A stretch of 64,000 nucleotides of DNA from Blattabacterium cuenoti (GTDB lineage: Bacteria > Bacteroidota > Bacteroidia > Flavobacteriales > Blattabacteriaceae), in the NCBI RefSeq assembly GCF_014251595.1, contig NZ_CP059192.1, positions 566,992 to 630,991 on the forward strand, read 5' to 3'. A program made the position numbers and the translations under genes. Under the pieces are notes generated by a model that was not told where the DNA came from, did no database searches, and saw nothing but the letters and a program-made list of their open reading frames with translations. Below, one piece after another: positions 12,180-22,935 of this stretch; positions within the stretch are counted from its first letter, which is position 1; every line of letters starts with the position of its first letter.

Positions 12180-13406
12180 TTATACTACATTGATTCTTAT
12201 ATTATTGCTATTTGTATTATTGGTATGTAAGACTTGATTATTTTTTTCCTTATTCAAATTCGCTTTTTTTAATATTGTTTTTAATTCCATATCAGTAATT
12301 TCTTTTTTTTTATCTGCATACTTTAAAAAAATAGAATAAACTAAATCTAAAGCATTTTGATTTAAAAAATACCCTAATTTTTTGTATCGATAAGCTAAAG
12401 CAGATCGACCACTTCTAGCTGTAAGAATTATTGAAGATTTATCTATTCCAACGTCTTTTGGATTAATACTTTCATAAGTCTCCCTTTTTTTAATGATTCC
12501 ATCTTGATGTATTCCAGAAGAATGAGAAAAAGCGTTAATTCCTACTATAGCTTTATTAGCTTGAACTTTCATTCCCGTACATTCTGATACCAAATTGCTA
12601 ATAGAAGCTATTAATTTTGTATTAATATTAGTAAATAAATTGAGATGAGAATTTTGTTTTATAATCATAACTATTTCTTCTAAAGAGGTATTTCCTGCTC
12701 TTTCTCCAATCCCATTAATTGTGCATTCGACTTGATTCGCTCCGTACATAATACCGGTTAATGAATTAGCTGTAGCTAATCCTAAATCATTATGACAATG
12801 AGTCGATAATATAATTTTATGAATTCCTTTCACATTTTCTTTTAAAAAACGTATTTTATTTCCATATTCTTCAGGTAAACAATATCCTGTAGTATCAGGT
12901 ATATTAATTACAGTTGCTCCATATTTAATTACATTTTCACAAACTTTTGCCAGAAAAATATTTTCTGTACGACCTGCATCTTCGGCATAAAATTCAACAT
13001 CTTCTACAAATTTTTTGGCATATTTAACCGCATGTATGGCTCTTTCTATAATTTTTTCTGGAGTGCTATTAAATTTATAACGAATATGACAATTTGAAGT
13101 TCCGATTCCAGTATGAATTCTTGGTCTTTTAGCCGATTGTAATGATAAGCCCGCTGTTTCTATATCCTTATCGACTGCTCTAGATAGAGCACAAATTATA
13201 GTATTGGAAACTGATTTACAAATTTCTTGAACAGATTGAAAATCTCCTGGACTTGAAGTAGGAAATCCAGCTTCTATAACGTCTACACCCAAAAGTTCCA
13301 ATTTTTTGGCTATTATTACTTTTTCTTTAGTGTTTAATTTGCATCCTGGAACCTGTTCTCCGTCTCGCAAAGTTGTATCAAAAATTTGTATTCTTCTTTT
13401 TTCCAT
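12180..13406 (-). CDS. leuA: 2-isopropylmalate synthase (short form)
   Basis: Condenses acetyl-CoA with 2-ketoisovalerate, committing carbon to leucine. The TIM-barrel catalytic part is complete: [12 protein letters not shown] near residue 10, [12 protein letters not shown] with the metal histidines, and [13 protein letters not shown]. After the linker region containing SSGIHQDGI, the protein ends at 408 residues. The roughly 110-residue C-terminal domain that gives leucine feedback inhibition in longer LeuA proteins is missing or reduced. Short LeuA forms occur in free-living relatives too, so loss of feedback here is inference. First gene of leuA-C-D-B. Confidence 0.93.
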   Translation of the reverse strand: MEKRRIQIFDTTLRDGEQVPGCKLNTKEKVIIAKKLELLGVDVIEAGFPTSSPGDFQSVQEICKSVSNTIICALSRAVDKDIETAGLSLQSAKRPRIHTGIGTSNCHIRYKFNSTPEKIIERAIHAVKYAKKFVEDVEFYAEDAGRTENIFLAKVCENVIKYGATVINIPDTTGYCLPEEYGNKIRFLKENVKGIHKIILSTHCHNDLGLATANSLTGIMYGANQVECTINGIGERAGNTSLEEIVMIIKQNSHLNLFTNINTKLIASISNLVSECTGMKVQANKAIVGINAFSHSSGIHQDGIIKKRETYESINPKDVGIDKSSIILTARSGRSALAYRYKKLGYFLNQNALDLVYSIFLKYADKKKEITDMELKTILKKANLNKEKNNQVLHTNNTNSNNIRINVV

Positions 13407-13432
13407 TTTCCATATTATTGGATGATTTTCAT

Positions 13433-13464
13433 CAAAACTATTTTTTACAAAATAAAAATAGAAA
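13433..13464 (-). promoter_or_regulatory. Candidate Bacteroidota-type promoter for leuACDB
   Basis: On the reverse strand TAGTTTTG (13440-13433) matches the -7 consensus TAnnTTTG exactly, and TTTC (13464-13461) sits 20 bases upstream, one mismatch from the -33 TTTG element. The predicted transcription start would be about 20 bases before the leuA ATG at 13406. It lies in the 146-base spacer divergent from the gene at 13553. Confidence 0.4.
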
Positions 13465-13552
13465 TAAATTATTATAATATTTACAATATATAATTGTTCA
13501 AATTATTTCATATTTTTCTATTAATCAAAGCAAATATCATCATTATACTACA

Positions 13553-15154
13553 ATGCCTAGTTACAATAATAATCAATCAGATCATCTTTTTTTATTAATT
13601 CAAACTTTATCGAAATCTGAAAAAAGAAATTTTAAACTTTATACAAATCGTATAAAAAAAAATAAACATGCTAAATTCATAAAACTATTCGAAATCATGA
13701 ACAAAATGAGTTCTTATAGCGAAAAAAAAATATTAGAAAATACCCCTATAAAAAAAGAACAATTATCTAATATGAAAGCTCATTTATATAAACAAATTTT
13801 AATTAGTCTTAAAAAATTACAACATACTGTAGAAAATCATGATATACAAATACGCGAATATTTAGATTTTTCTAAAATATTATACAATAAAGGTTTATAT
13901 ATACAAAGCTTAAAACTACTAGGAAAAGCAAAAATTATTGCTAGATATTATGAATCCAATACTATTCTTTTAGAATTAGTAGAATTTGAAAAAATGATAG
14001 AATCTCAACATATAACTAGAAGTAAAAGCCTTTATTCTAGATCTGAAGAATTATCCTCAGAATCAAAAGAATTAATTGAAAAAATTAAATGTAATGATGC
14101 GTTATCTAGTCTTTCTTTAGAATTATATGGTTTATATTTAAAAGTAGGATATGTAAGAAATGAAAAAGACAAAATATTTATAGAAACATATTTTCGTACA
14201 AATCTTCCAAAGTTTGATATGGATAAACTTAGTTTTTACGAAAAATTATTTTTATATCAAGCTCAAGTATGGTATCATTATATTCGACAAGATTTCATAA
14301 TGTGTTATAGATCATCTTATAAATGGGTAGAGTTATTTCAAAATCATACGAAATCTAAAAAAATAGCTCCAGTAATCTATTTAAAAGGATATCATTATTT
14401 GTTAGATACCTTATTTTATTTAAATCATTATTCAAAATTTATTCATGTATTAAAAAAATTTGAACAAGAAGTACAAAATGGAGAAATATTAATAAATGGA
14501 AATACGAAAGTATTAATTTTTATGTATACATATACTAATCGTATTAATAAACATTATATGGAAGGAAGCTTTTCAGAAGGAGTTAAAAAAGTAATACCAT
14601 CATTATTTATAGAATTTAATAAAATTTTTAATCGTTTAGATTCTCATTATATTATGATTCTTTATTATAAAATTGCTTGTTTATATTTTGGTAGTGGAGA
14701 TAATAAAAATACAATTCGGTATTTGTCAAAAATTATAGAAAATAAAAAAAAAAATTTACGACAAGATTTACAATGTTTTGCTAGACTTTTACATTTAATT
14801 GCGTGTTACGAAAGTGGATTGGATGAAAATATGGATCAAAAAATTAAATCTACATATAAATTTTTTATTCAAATGGATGATTGGTATATTGTACAAAAAA
14901 AAATTATTCATTTTTTTCAAAATTTGGGAAATGTATATCCACATCAAATTAAAAACCAATTTAAAAAACTGAGAGATAAATTAGTTAAATATTACGATCA
15001 TCCTTATGAAAAAAGAACTTTTTTGTATTTAGATATTATTTCTTGGATAAATTCAAAAATAGAAAACAAATCTGTAGAATCGATTATAAAAGAAAAATTT
15101 TTAAAAACAATCAAGAATAAAAAATTATTTAATTCAATAAAAATATCACTCTAA
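13553..15154 (+). CDS. Conserved helical-repeat (TPR-like) protein of unknown function
   Basis: A 533-residue soluble protein. The N-terminus, LSKSEKRNFKLY at about residues 19-30, resembles a group of uncharacterised Flavobacteriales proteins that start with this motif. The rest is predicted mainly helical with repeated Y/L-rich segments (for example MILYYKIACLYFGSGD followed by TIRYLSKII, like a TPR pair). No catalytic motif, signal peptide or membrane segment is visible. It stands alone between the leu cluster and a membrane protein that overlaps its last 26 bases on the other strand. Function is not known to me; its survival in a reduced genome suggests it matters. Confidence 0.7.
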   Translation: MPSYNNNQSDHLFLLIQTLSKSEKRNFKLYTNRIKKNKHAKFIKLFEIMNKMSSYSEKKILENTPIKKEQLSNMKAHLYKQILISLKKLQHTVENHDIQIREYLDFSKILYNKGLYIQSLKLLGKAKIIARYYESNTILLELVEFEKMIESQHITRSKSLYSRSEELSSESKELIEKIKCNDALSSLSLELYGLYLKVGYVRNEKDKIFIETYFRTNLPKFDMDKLSFYEKLFLYQAQVWYHYIRQDFIMCYRSSYKWVELFQNHTKSKKIAPVIYLKGYHYLLDTLFYLNHYSKFIHVLKKFEQEVQNGEILINGNTKVLIFMYTYTNRINKHYMEGSFSEGVKKVIPSLFIEFNKIFNRLDSHYIMILYYKIACLYFGSGDNKNTIRYLSKIIENKKKNLRQDLQCFARLLHLIACYESGLDENMDQKIKSTYKFFIQMDDWYIVQKKIIHFFQNLGNVYPHQIKNQFKKLRDKLVKYYDHPYEKRTFLYLDIISWINSKIENKSVESIIKEKFLKTIKNKKLFNSIKISL

Positions 15155-15491
15155 AAAAAAGAATCATAAAATATGAAAAAATAAAATGAATTAAAATTTT
15201 CCGTAAAAAAAATAAATTTAAAACATGATAACAATCAATAATAAAATAAAAAAAAATACAAATACTAAAAAATAATTTTAGTATACAACACAATATATAA
15301 CTATATGTAGTATAGTTATATTTTGAAGCAAACAAAAAAAATACAAAAAACAGACTATTCATAGGTAATAATAAAATATATATTTTTAATACAAAAGGAA
15401 AATATGTTTTAAAAATATAATTGATGAAAATGAGATCAGTTAAACTAAATAAGAAAGTAAATAAATTGTATTTTACGATTTTTTTTATCAT
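15129..15491 (-). CDS. Small four-helix membrane protein, unknown
   Basis: 120 residues, almost entirely hydrophobic, rich in Phe, Ile, Leu and Tyr, with about four membrane segments (residues ~8-30, 36-55, 62-85, 92-118). There are very few charged residues between them. It resembles in size and layout small membrane proteins of unknown function found in flavobacteria, but I cannot name a family with confidence. Its 3' end overlaps the end of the 13553 gene by 26 bases and it is divergent from tyrS across 34 bases. It could be a fast-evolving real gene or a low-complexity open frame; the clean position between two genes favours a gene. Confidence 0.5.
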   Translation of the reverse strand: MIKKIVKYNLFTFLFSLTDLIFINYIFKTYFPFVLKIYILLLPMNSLFFVFFLFASKYNYTTYSYILCCILKLFFSICIFFYFIIDCYHVLNLFFLRKILIHFIFSYFMILFFRVIFLLN

Positions 15492-15525
15492 AATCTAATA
15501 ATTTAAAATTACGATTATTTATCCT

Positions 15526-16800
15526 ATGCAAAATATTATTGATGAACTCTCATGGAGAGGTTTGATAAAAAACAAAGTTCCTGGTATAGAAAATCAATTA
15601 AAAAAACCTACGACTATGTATATAGGTTTTGATCCGACATCTGATTCTTTACATTTAGGAAATCTTTTAGCTATTATTATATTAATTCATTTTCGAAGAA
15701 AGGGACATAAATCTTTAGCATTAATTGGTGGAGCAACAGGTTTGATAGGAGATCCTTCTGAAAAAAAAGATCAAAGAATCTTTTTAAGTAAAAAAATTTT
15801 GCATAAAAATACAGAATCTATCAAAAATCAAATATTAAAACTTTTTAGTTTTTATTCAGAAAAAATAGAATTGGTCAATAATTTTGATTGGATTCAAAAT
15901 ATTTATTTTATAGATTTTATTCGTGAAATAGGAAAATATTTTACTGTAAATAACATGATGTCTAAAGATTCTGTCAAAAAAAGAATTAATAACAAAAAAA
16001 ATGGAATATCCTTCACGGAATTCTCTTATTCTATTATACAAGGATATGATTTTTTATATTTGAACCAAATAAAAAATTGTCAATTACAAGTTGGAGGATC
16101 TGATCAATGGGGCAATATCACTACAGGTATAGAATTAATTCGTAAAAAAATAGGAAAAAAAGCGTATGGTTTTACTTTTCCTTTAATCATAAAATCTAAT
16201 GGAATTAAATTTGGAAAAAGCGAAAAAGGAGAAAATATATGGTTAGACAAAAAAAAAACATCTCCATACAAATTTTATCAATTTTGGATAAACATTTCTG
16301 ATTTTGAAATTGAAAAATATATAAAAATATATACTTTTTTTTCTAAAGAAAAAATTGAAAATTTAATTTTAGAACATAGAAAACATCCCAATAAAAGATT
16401 ATTGCAGAAAAAATTAGCCCATAAAATTACAGAATGGGTTCATGGAAGTGAAATTACCAAAAAAATTATAAAAATTACGAATATATTATTTGAAAAAAAT
16501 AATGAAGCTTTTCAATTATGGGATGATAAGACTTTTATTTCTATATATAATCATATTCCACATATGCTTCTATATTATGAAGAATTTGAAAAAGGAATTT
16601 TTTTATTAGATCTTTTAAAAAAAAGTGGTTTTTTTTCTTCCAAAAGTGAAGCAAATCGTGCTTTAAAAACAAATTCAATTCATTTAAATCAAATTCTTGT
16701 GAAAGAAAATATTCTGATTCAAAAAGAAAACATAGTAGAAAAAAAATATATTTTATTAAAATTTGGAAAAAAAGAATTTTTTATTATAAAAATTGAATAA
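15526..16800 (+). CDS. tyrS: Tyrosyl-tRNA synthetase
   Basis: Class I synthetase charging tRNA-Tyr. The 424-residue protein has GFDPTSDSLHLGN near residues 33-45, the HIGH-equivalent, YDFLYL and GGSDQWGN in the tyrosine pocket, and KFGKSEKG near residue 228, the KMSKS-equivalent. A C-terminal S4-like RNA-binding domain follows (SKSEANRALKTNSIHLNQ). It converges with era with only 2 bases between the stop codons. Confidence 0.96.
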   Translation: MQNIIDELSWRGLIKNKVPGIENQLKKPTTMYIGFDPTSDSLHLGNLLAIIILIHFRRKGHKSLALIGGATGLIGDPSEKKDQRIFLSKKILHKNTESIKNQILKLFSFYSEKIELVNNFDWIQNIYFIDFIREIGKYFTVNNMMSKDSVKKRINNKKNGISFTEFSYSIIQGYDFLYLNQIKNCQLQVGGSDQWGNITTGIELIRKKIGKKAYGFTFPLIIKSNGIKFGKSEKGENIWLDKKKTSPYKFYQFWINISDFEIEKYIKIYTFFSKEKIENLILEHRKHPNKRLLQKKLAHKITEWVHGSEITKKIIKITNILFEKNNEAFQLWDDKTFISIYNHIPHMLLYYEEFEKGIFLLDLLKKSGFFSSKSEANRALKTNSIHLNQILVKENILIQKENIVEKKYILLKFGKKEFFIIKIE

Positions 16801-16802
16801 AT

Positions 16803-17693
16803 TTAATATCCGAAATATTTTAATTTTTTATAATCATATCGCCAACTATTACAAACTTTTACAAAAAATTTTAATTTTATTTTTTTTTTGAAAAAAAATT
16901 CGATGCTTTTTATCGAAAAAAATTTCAATTTTTTAATAGCATTTCCTTTTTTTCCTATTAATATTCCTTTTTGAGAATCTCGCTCTACATATATATAAGA
17001 TAATATATCTATAAAAGTATTTTTATCCTGAAAAAGTTTTGTGTGAATTTCTACGGAATAAGGAATTTCTTTTTGATAGAAAAAAAATATTTTTTCTCTA
17101 ATGATTTCATTGACAAAAAAATATTCCGCTCTATTAGTTAAATAATCTTTTGGATAATAAGGAGGATGATTAGATAATAAAGATTTAATTTTGTTCATTA
17201 ATAGATCTTGATTCATTCTTTTTAATGCAGATATTGGTAATATTTCTGAATCAGGGAATAATCTGTGCCAATAATTTACAGTATGAGATAATGAACATTT
17301 TCCATATTTTTTTTCTATTTTATCTATTTTATTAATCAATATAATAATGGGAACATTTTTGTTTTTTTTTTTGAAAATATAATTGAATATTGAAACATCT
17401 TCAAATTTTCCTATTTCTGTAGTTAATAAAATAATATCAGCATCTTCTAATGATTTTTCTACATATTGCATCATAATTTTTTGCATGGGATAAATAGGAT
17501 CAATCATTCCTGGAGTATCTGAAAATATAATCTGAAAATTAAATTCATTAATAATTCCCAATATTCTATGACGAGTCGTTTGTGGTTTATTTGTGATGAT
17601 AGAAAGTTTTTCTCCTACAAGAGAATTCATTAAAGTCGATTTTCCTACATTAGGAGCACCTATAATATTAACAAATCCGGATTTATGAATCAC
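16803..17693 (-). CDS. era: GTPase Era
   Basis: Ribosome-assembly GTPase that binds the 3' end of 16S rRNA. It has 296 residues. G1 is GAPNVGKST at residues 12-20, G3 is DTPGM, G4 is NKID. The C-terminal KH domain has the GKKG loop (LIGKKGNAIKKL). The reading frame ends 2 bases from tyrS. It follows clpB on the same strand with a 14-base gap, so co-transcription from clpB is possible. Confidence 0.96.
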   Translation of the reverse strand: MIHKSGFVNIIGAPNVGKSTLMNSLVGEKLSIITNKPQTTRHRILGIINEFNFQIIFSDTPGMIDPIYPMQKIMMQYVEKSLEDADIILLTTEIGKFEDVSIFNYIFKKKNKNVPIIILINKIDKIEKKYGKCSLSHTVNYWHRLFPDSEILPISALKRMNQDLLMNKIKSLLSNHPPYYPKDYLTNRAEYFFVNEIIREKIFFFYQKEIPYSVEIHTKLFQDKNTFIDILSYIYVERDSQKGILIGKKGNAIKKLKFFSIKSIEFFFKKKIKLKFFVKVCNSWRYDYKKLKYFGY

Positions 17694-17707
17694 TTTATGT
17701 TATATAT

Positions 17708-20326
17708 TTAAATATTTTCAATTTTTTCTGATTGTCTGAATACAATTCCTTGTTCTTTGAAATAATCTATTAAAATTCTATGATTTTTTTGTATTTTACC
17801 TTTTATAATCTCTTTAGATAGATTGTTTAAAATATCATGTTGAATTACTCTTTTTAAAGGTCTAGCTCCAAAATGAGGATCATACCCTTTTTCTGATAAA
17901 TATTCTATAGCTTCATTAGTCAATTCTATATAAACATTTTTTTTATGATATAACAATTCTCCAAATTTTTTCATTTGTAATTTAACAATATCTTTTATCT
18001 CTTTTCTAGAAAGAGGTTTAAATAAAATGATCTCATCTATACGGTTAATAAATTCAGGTCTTACAATATTTTTTAACAAATCTATTAAAGCTTTTTTTGT
18101 TGCCGACATTCTATTATAAGAAATTTCTTGATCTAAATTTTCCTGTATTATATCTGATCCTATATTAGAAGTCATAATAATAATAGTATTTGTAAAATTA
18201 ACTGTTCTTCCTTTATTATCAGTTAACCTCCCATCATCCAAAATTTGTAAAAGAATATTAAAAACATCTGAATGAGCTTTTTCGATTTCATCCAATAAAA
18301 TGACACTATAAGGATGTCTACGTATCGCTTCTGTTAATTGACCACTTTCATCATAACCTATATATCCAGGAGGAGCCCCTATAAATCTACTTACAGAATG
18401 ACGTTCTTGATATTCACTCATATCTATACGAACCATATTATTCTCATCATCGAATAAATATTCTGATAAAGTTTTAGCTAGTTCTGTTTTTCCCACTCCT
18501 GTGCTCCCCATAAAAAGAAAAGATCCTATAGGTTTTTTTTCATCTTGTAATCCTGCTCTAGAACGACGTATTGCGTTTGCTATAGATTGAATGGCATCAT
18601 TTTGTCCAATAACTCTTTTATGTAATTCTTTTTCCAAAAATAATAATTTTTCTCTTTCACTTTTCAACATTTTAGTAACCGGAATTCCAGTCCATTTAGA
18701 TACTACTTGGGCAATATCTTCTCTATAGACTTCTTCTTGTATCATTTTTTTTCCCTTATCTTCTTGTTTTTTTAATTCATTTTCTAATGCTTTAACTTTA
18801 TTTTCTTCTTCTTTTATTTTACCATATCTTAATTCTGCTACTTTTCCATAATCCCCTGATCTTTCTGCTTGCTCCGATTCAAATTTATAATTTTCTATTT
18901 TATCTTTAGCTTTTTGAATTCTTTCCACTAAATCTTTTTCATTTTGCCACTGGTTTTGCAATTGCATTCTTTCTTCACTTAATTTAGATAATTCTTTTTT
19001 TAAAGGAATTAATTGTTTTTCATCATTTTCTCTTTTTAAAGCTTCTATTTGTATTTCCATATGCATAATTTTTCTATGCAAAACATCCAATTCTTCTGGT
19101 TTTGAATTTATCTCCATTCTCAACCTAGAAGCAGCTTCATCTACAAGATCAATGGCTTTATCTGGTAAAAAACGTTCATTAATATAACGTTTGGATAATT
19201 CTACAGCTGCTATAATGGATTCATCTTTTATTCTGACTTTATGATGACTTTCATATTTTTCTTTAATACCACGTAATATAGATATTGCATCATTGATAGA
19301 TGGTTCGTCAACGTATACTTTTTGAAATCTTCTTTCTAAAGCTTTATCTATTCTGAAATATTTTTGATATTCATTTAAAGTTGTCGCTCCTATAGCTCTA
19401 AGTTCTCCTCTAGCTAATGCTGGTTTTAAAATATTAGCAGCATCCATAGCTCCTTCTCCTCCTCCTACTCCAACTAAAGTATGGATTTCATCAATAAATA
19501 AAATGATTTCTCCATTTGAGGAAGTAACTTCTTTGATTACAGCTTTAAGACGTTCTTCAAATTCTCCTTTATATTTAGCTCCTGCAATAATAGAAGCCAT
19601 ATCCAAAGAAAATACTTGTTTATTTTTTAAATTATCTGGAATATCTCCACTAATAATACGATGAGCTAACCCTTCAGCAATAGCGGTTTTACCCACTCCG
19701 GCTTCCCCAATCAATATTGGATTATTTTTTGTTCTTCTAGATAATATTTGCAAAACCCTGCGTATTTCTTCATCACGTCCAATAACAGGATCTAATTTTC
19801 CTTTATAGGCCCATTCATTTAGGTTTTTTGCATATTTATCTAAAGAATTATAGGAATTTTCTGCTGTAGAAGAAATTACTTTTCCATTTTTTTTTCTTAT
19901 ATTTTCAATAACTTCTTTTATTTTTTTTTCCGTTATTCCTTGGTTTCTTAATAATTGTGAAGTGTGGTCTAAAGTCATAAAAATTCCGTAAAAAATATGC
20001 TCGATAGAAATAAATTCATCCTTTAATGTATTTGCATAATTTTCTGCAATATTTAACATTTTTGTCACATATGAACTAAAATATTGAGTCAAAGGTTTAC
20101 TAAGTATTTTGGGATAAGTAGAAATAATACGATCTAAACCTAGAATTATTGATTGACTATTTACTTTTAACTTTTTTAAAATAAAAGGAATGATATTTTC
20201 TTCAATTTTTAATACTGATTTTAAAATATGTGCATTTTCTATGGATTGTTGATTATTATTTAATGCAATATGTTGTGCTTCTTGTATTACTTCCTGTGAT
20301 TTAATCGTAAACTTATTATAATTCAT
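17708..20326 (-). CDS. clpB: ATP-dependent disaggregase ClpB
   Basis: Hexameric AAA+ chaperone that extracts proteins from aggregates with DnaK. The 872 residues show the Clp N domain (1-~145), first AAA domain with Walker [10 protein letters not shown] near 205-213, a middle coiled-coil domain (~410-520, rich in E/K/Q), and second AAA domain with GSTGVGKTE near 604-612, ending in the C-terminal D2-small domain. There is no ClpP-binding IGF loop signature, which supports ClpB over ClpA/C. Divergent from prfB. Endosymbionts often keep such chaperones strongly expressed; that is general knowledge, not shown here. Confidence 0.96.
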   Translation of the reverse strand: MNYNKFTIKSQEVIQEAQHIALNNNQQSIENAHILKSVLKIEENIIPFILKKLKVNSQSIILGLDRIISTYPKILSKPLTQYFSSYVTKMLNIAENYANTLKDEFISIEHIFYGIFMTLDHTSQLLRNQGITEKKIKEVIENIRKKNGKVISSTAENSYNSLDKYAKNLNEWAYKGKLDPVIGRDEEIRRVLQILSRRTKNNPILIGEAGVGKTAIAEGLAHRIISGDIPDNLKNKQVFSLDMASIIAGAKYKGEFEERLKAVIKEVTSSNGEIILFIDEIHTLVGVGGGEGAMDAANILKPALARGELRAIGATTLNEYQKYFRIDKALERRFQKVYVDEPSINDAISILRGIKEKYESHHKVRIKDESIIAAVELSKRYINERFLPDKAIDLVDEAASRLRMEINSKPEELDVLHRKIMHMEIQIEALKRENDEKQLIPLKKELSKLSEERMQLQNQWQNEKDLVERIQKAKDKIENYKFESEQAERSGDYGKVAELRYGKIKEEENKVKALENELKKQEDKGKKMIQEEVYREDIAQVVSKWTGIPVTKMLKSEREKLLFLEKELHKRVIGQNDAIQSIANAIRRSRAGLQDEKKPIGSFLFMGSTGVGKTELAKTLSEYLFDDENNMVRIDMSEYQERHSVSRFIGAPPGYIGYDESGQLTEAIRRHPYSVILLDEIEKAHSDVFNILLQILDDGRLTDNKGRTVNFTNTIIIMTSNIGSDIIQENLDQEISYNRMSATKKALIDLLKNIVRPEFINRIDEIILFKPLSRKEIKDIVKLQMKKFGELLYHKKNVYIELTNEAIEYLSEKGYDPHFGARPLKRVIQHDILNNLSKEIIKGKIQKNHRILIDYFKEQGIVFRQSEKIENI

Positions 20327-20416
20327 GTAAAAATGAAATTGTTATTTTCATAATATAAAAAAAATTTTGTGATCATAATAGTTGTAAAAACTAATTATTT
20401 CAAATATTTTCGCATT

Positions 20417-21523
20417 ATGATAAAAAAAGAAGAAATACAATCTATTTCAGAAAGAATTCATAAAATTTATGATATTCTAAAAATAGATAAAATGAAAAAA
20501 CATATAAATCAAGAGCAAGAAAAAATATCAAATCCTAATTTTTGGAAAAATTATAATGAAACATCTAAAAATTTTATCAAATCCATTCATAACATGAAAG
20601 AATGTATAAAAGATTTTACGGAATTAAAAAATGCTTTTGAAGAATTAAAAATGATATTTTCTTTCTCCCAAGAAGAAAATATAGAAAAAGAATTTAAAAT
20701 TCAATTACAAAAAACTAAGAAATTACTTTCAAGTATAGAATTCAAAAATATTCTTTCAGAAAAGGAAGACTCTTTTAATGCTATATTGCAAATTTCTTCT
20801 GGAGCTGGAGGAACTGAAAGTTGTGATTGGACTTCTATGTTAATGAGAATGTATTCCATGTGGGCAGAAAAAAAAAATTTTTTTGTTAAAATAATACATC
20901 ATGTATCTGGAGATATTACTGGAATCAAATCTGTTACTTTAGAAATCAATGGGCTTTATGCTTTTGGATATTTAAAAGGGGAAAATGGAGTACATAGATT
21001 AATTCGTATATCTCCGTTTGATAGTAATTCTAAACGTCATACTTCTTTTTCATCTGTATATATTTATCCCATGATTAATGATCATATTAATATAGATATT
21101 AAAATATCAGATATACAATGGGAAACCTTTCGTTCTAGTGGAGCAGGAGGACAAAATGTTAATAAAGTAGAAACAGGAGTAAGATTACGTCATTATCCTA
21201 CAGGAATTATTATAGAAAATACAGAATCTCGTTCTCAAACACAAAATAGACAAAAGGCTTTACAATTATTGAAATCTAGATTATTTGAAATGGAAAGAGT
21301 CAAAAGAAATGAAAAAAAAGAAAAAATAGAATCTCAAAAAAAAAAAATAGAATGGGGTTCTCAAATACGAAATTATATTATGCATCCTTATAAATTGGTG
21401 AAAGATCTAAGAACCGGTTATGAAACTACAAAAATACAATCTGTCATGGATGGGGAAATAGACCTATTTTTAAAAAAATTTTTAATATATAATTATAATA
21501 AAGAAAATAAAAATACAAATTAA
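20417..21523 (+). CDS. prfB: Peptide chain release factor 2, without programmed frameshift
   Basis: Recognises UGA and UAA stop codons and triggers peptide release. From the ATG at 20417 the protein is 368 residues. GGQ is in [10 protein letters not shown] near residue 244 and the stop-recognition tripeptide SPF is near 199-201 (RISPFD), which separates RF2 from RF1 (PxT). In many bacteria an early in-frame UGA forces a +1 frameshift around codon 25; here that region (YDILKID) reads straight through, so this autoregulation is absent. An upstream TTG/ATG extension to 20369 is possible but not RF2-like. Confidence 0.94.
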   Translation: MIKKEEIQSISERIHKIYDILKIDKMKKHINQEQEKISNPNFWKNYNETSKNFIKSIHNMKECIKDFTELKNAFEELKMIFSFSQEENIEKEFKIQLQKTKKLLSSIEFKNILSEKEDSFNAILQISSGAGGTESCDWTSMLMRMYSMWAEKKNFFVKIIHHVSGDITGIKSVTLEINGLYAFGYLKGENGVHRLIRISPFDSNSKRHTSFSSVYIYPMINDHINIDIKISDIQWETFRSSGAGGQNVNKVETGVRLRHYPTGIIIENTESRSQTQNRQKALQLLKSRLFEMERVKRNEKKEKIESQKKKIEWGSQIRNYIMHPYKLVKDLRTGYETTKIQSVMDGEIDLFLKKFLIYNYNKENKNTN

Positions 21524-21543
21524 ATTTTCTTACTTCATATTCA

Positions 21544-22935
21544 ATGAAAATCCGTTATGCTGATCTTATAGATCAAACTTTTGATTTTCCCACTGAGGAA
21601 TTTTCTATAAAAAATAATTTTTTAGAATTTCATGGAATTCCATTAATAGATCTTATAAAAAGATATGGAACCCCATTAAAATTTACATATTTACCGAAAA
21701 TATCTAATAATATACAAAAAGCTAAAAAATGGTTTGAAAAAGCTATTCGTTCCAACCAATACAAGAACAAATATACTTATTGTTATTGTACGAAAAGTTC
21801 TCATTTTTCTTTTGTATTAGAAGAAGCTTTGAAAAATAATATTAGTATTGAAACTTCATATGCGTATGATATAGAAATTGTAAAAAATCTTTATCAAAAA
21901 GGAAAAACCACTAAAAATATTGAAGTTATATGCAATGGATTTAAAACTGAAAACTATATTGAAAATATATCAAAACTTATAAATAACGGATTCTATAATA
22001 CGATCCCAATATTAGATAATTCAGACGAATTAGAAAAATTAAGTTTAGTTATTAATTATCCTTTCAAATTAGGTATACGTATTGCTTCTGAAGAAGAACC
22101 TAAATTTGAATTTTATACTTCTAGATTAGGAATTGGATATAAAGATATTATTGTTTTTTATTTAAACAAAATAAAAAATAACCCTAAAGTCGAATTAAAA
22201 ATGTTACACTTTTTTATTAATACAGGAATAAAAGATACTGCTTATTATTGGAACGAACTTTTCAAATGTTTACATATTTATGCTCAATTAAAAAAAATAG
22301 CCCCAGAATTAGAAATTCTAAATATAGGAGGAGGATTCCCCATTAAAACATCCATGTCTTTTAAATACGATTATGAATATATGATCAATGAAATTGTTTA
22401 TCAGATCAAACAATTTTGTCAAGAAGAAAATATTTCAGAACCTCATATTTACACAGAATTTGGAGCTTATACAGTAGGAGAAAGTGGAGGTATTTTATAT
22501 CAAATACTTAATCAAAAACGTCAAAATGATAGGGAAAAATGGAATATGATCGATAGTTCTTTTATGACGACACTTCCTGATACTTGGGCAATAAGCCGTA
22601 GATTTATTATGATGGCAATTAATCGTTGGAATGATTGTTATGAAAGAGTTTTTTTAGGAGGATTAACATGTGATAGCGATGATTATTATAATTCAGAACA
22701 ACATATGAATGCAATATATCTTCCTTGTTTTCAACAAAAAATTCCGCTTTATATTGGATTTTTTAATACTGGAGCTTATCAAGATACAATCAGTGGGTAT
22801 GGTGGGGTTCATCATTGTTTAATTCCTCAACCTATTCATGTATTGATAGATCATGATGAAAAAAATAATTTTGTATATAAAATATTTCGTCAATCACAAA
22901 GTCCGGAAGAAATTCTAAAAATATTAGGTTATTGA
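21544..22935 (+). CDS. speA: Biosynthetic-type arginine decarboxylase (PLP fold III)
   Basis: Converts arginine to agmatine and CO2. The 463-residue protein has the alanine-racemase-like barrel with the PLP lysine K84 in YCTKSSH, then HFFINTGIKD, and the glycine-rich phosphate loop NIGGGFP. The substrate-side cysteine region GGLTCDSDD is near residue 375. It is shorter than the E. coli enzyme (about 650 residues) because the helical insert is missing, as in other Bacteroidota. It is coupled to speB by a TTGA overlap. A carboxynorspermidine or other fold III decarboxylase is the alternative; the speB neighbour favours arginine. Confidence 0.85.
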   Translation: MKIRYADLIDQTFDFPTEEFSIKNNFLEFHGIPLIDLIKRYGTPLKFTYLPKISNNIQKAKKWFEKAIRSNQYKNKYTYCYCTKSSHFSFVLEEALKNNISIETSYAYDIEIVKNLYQKGKTTKNIEVICNGFKTENYIENISKLINNGFYNTIPILDNSDELEKLSLVINYPFKLGIRIASEEEPKFEFYTSRLGIGYKDIIVFYLNKIKNNPKVELKMLHFFINTGIKDTAYYWNELFKCLHIYAQLKKIAPELEILNIGGGFPIKTSMSFKYDYEYMINEIVYQIKQFCQEENISEPHIYTEFGAYTVGESGGILYQILNQKRQNDREKWNMIDSSFMTTLPDTWAISRRFIMMAINRWNDCYERVFLGGLTCDSDDYYNSEQHMNAIYLPCFQQKIPLYIGFFNTGAYQDTISGYGGVHHCLIPQPIHVLIDHDEKNNFVYKIFRQSQSPEEILKILGY

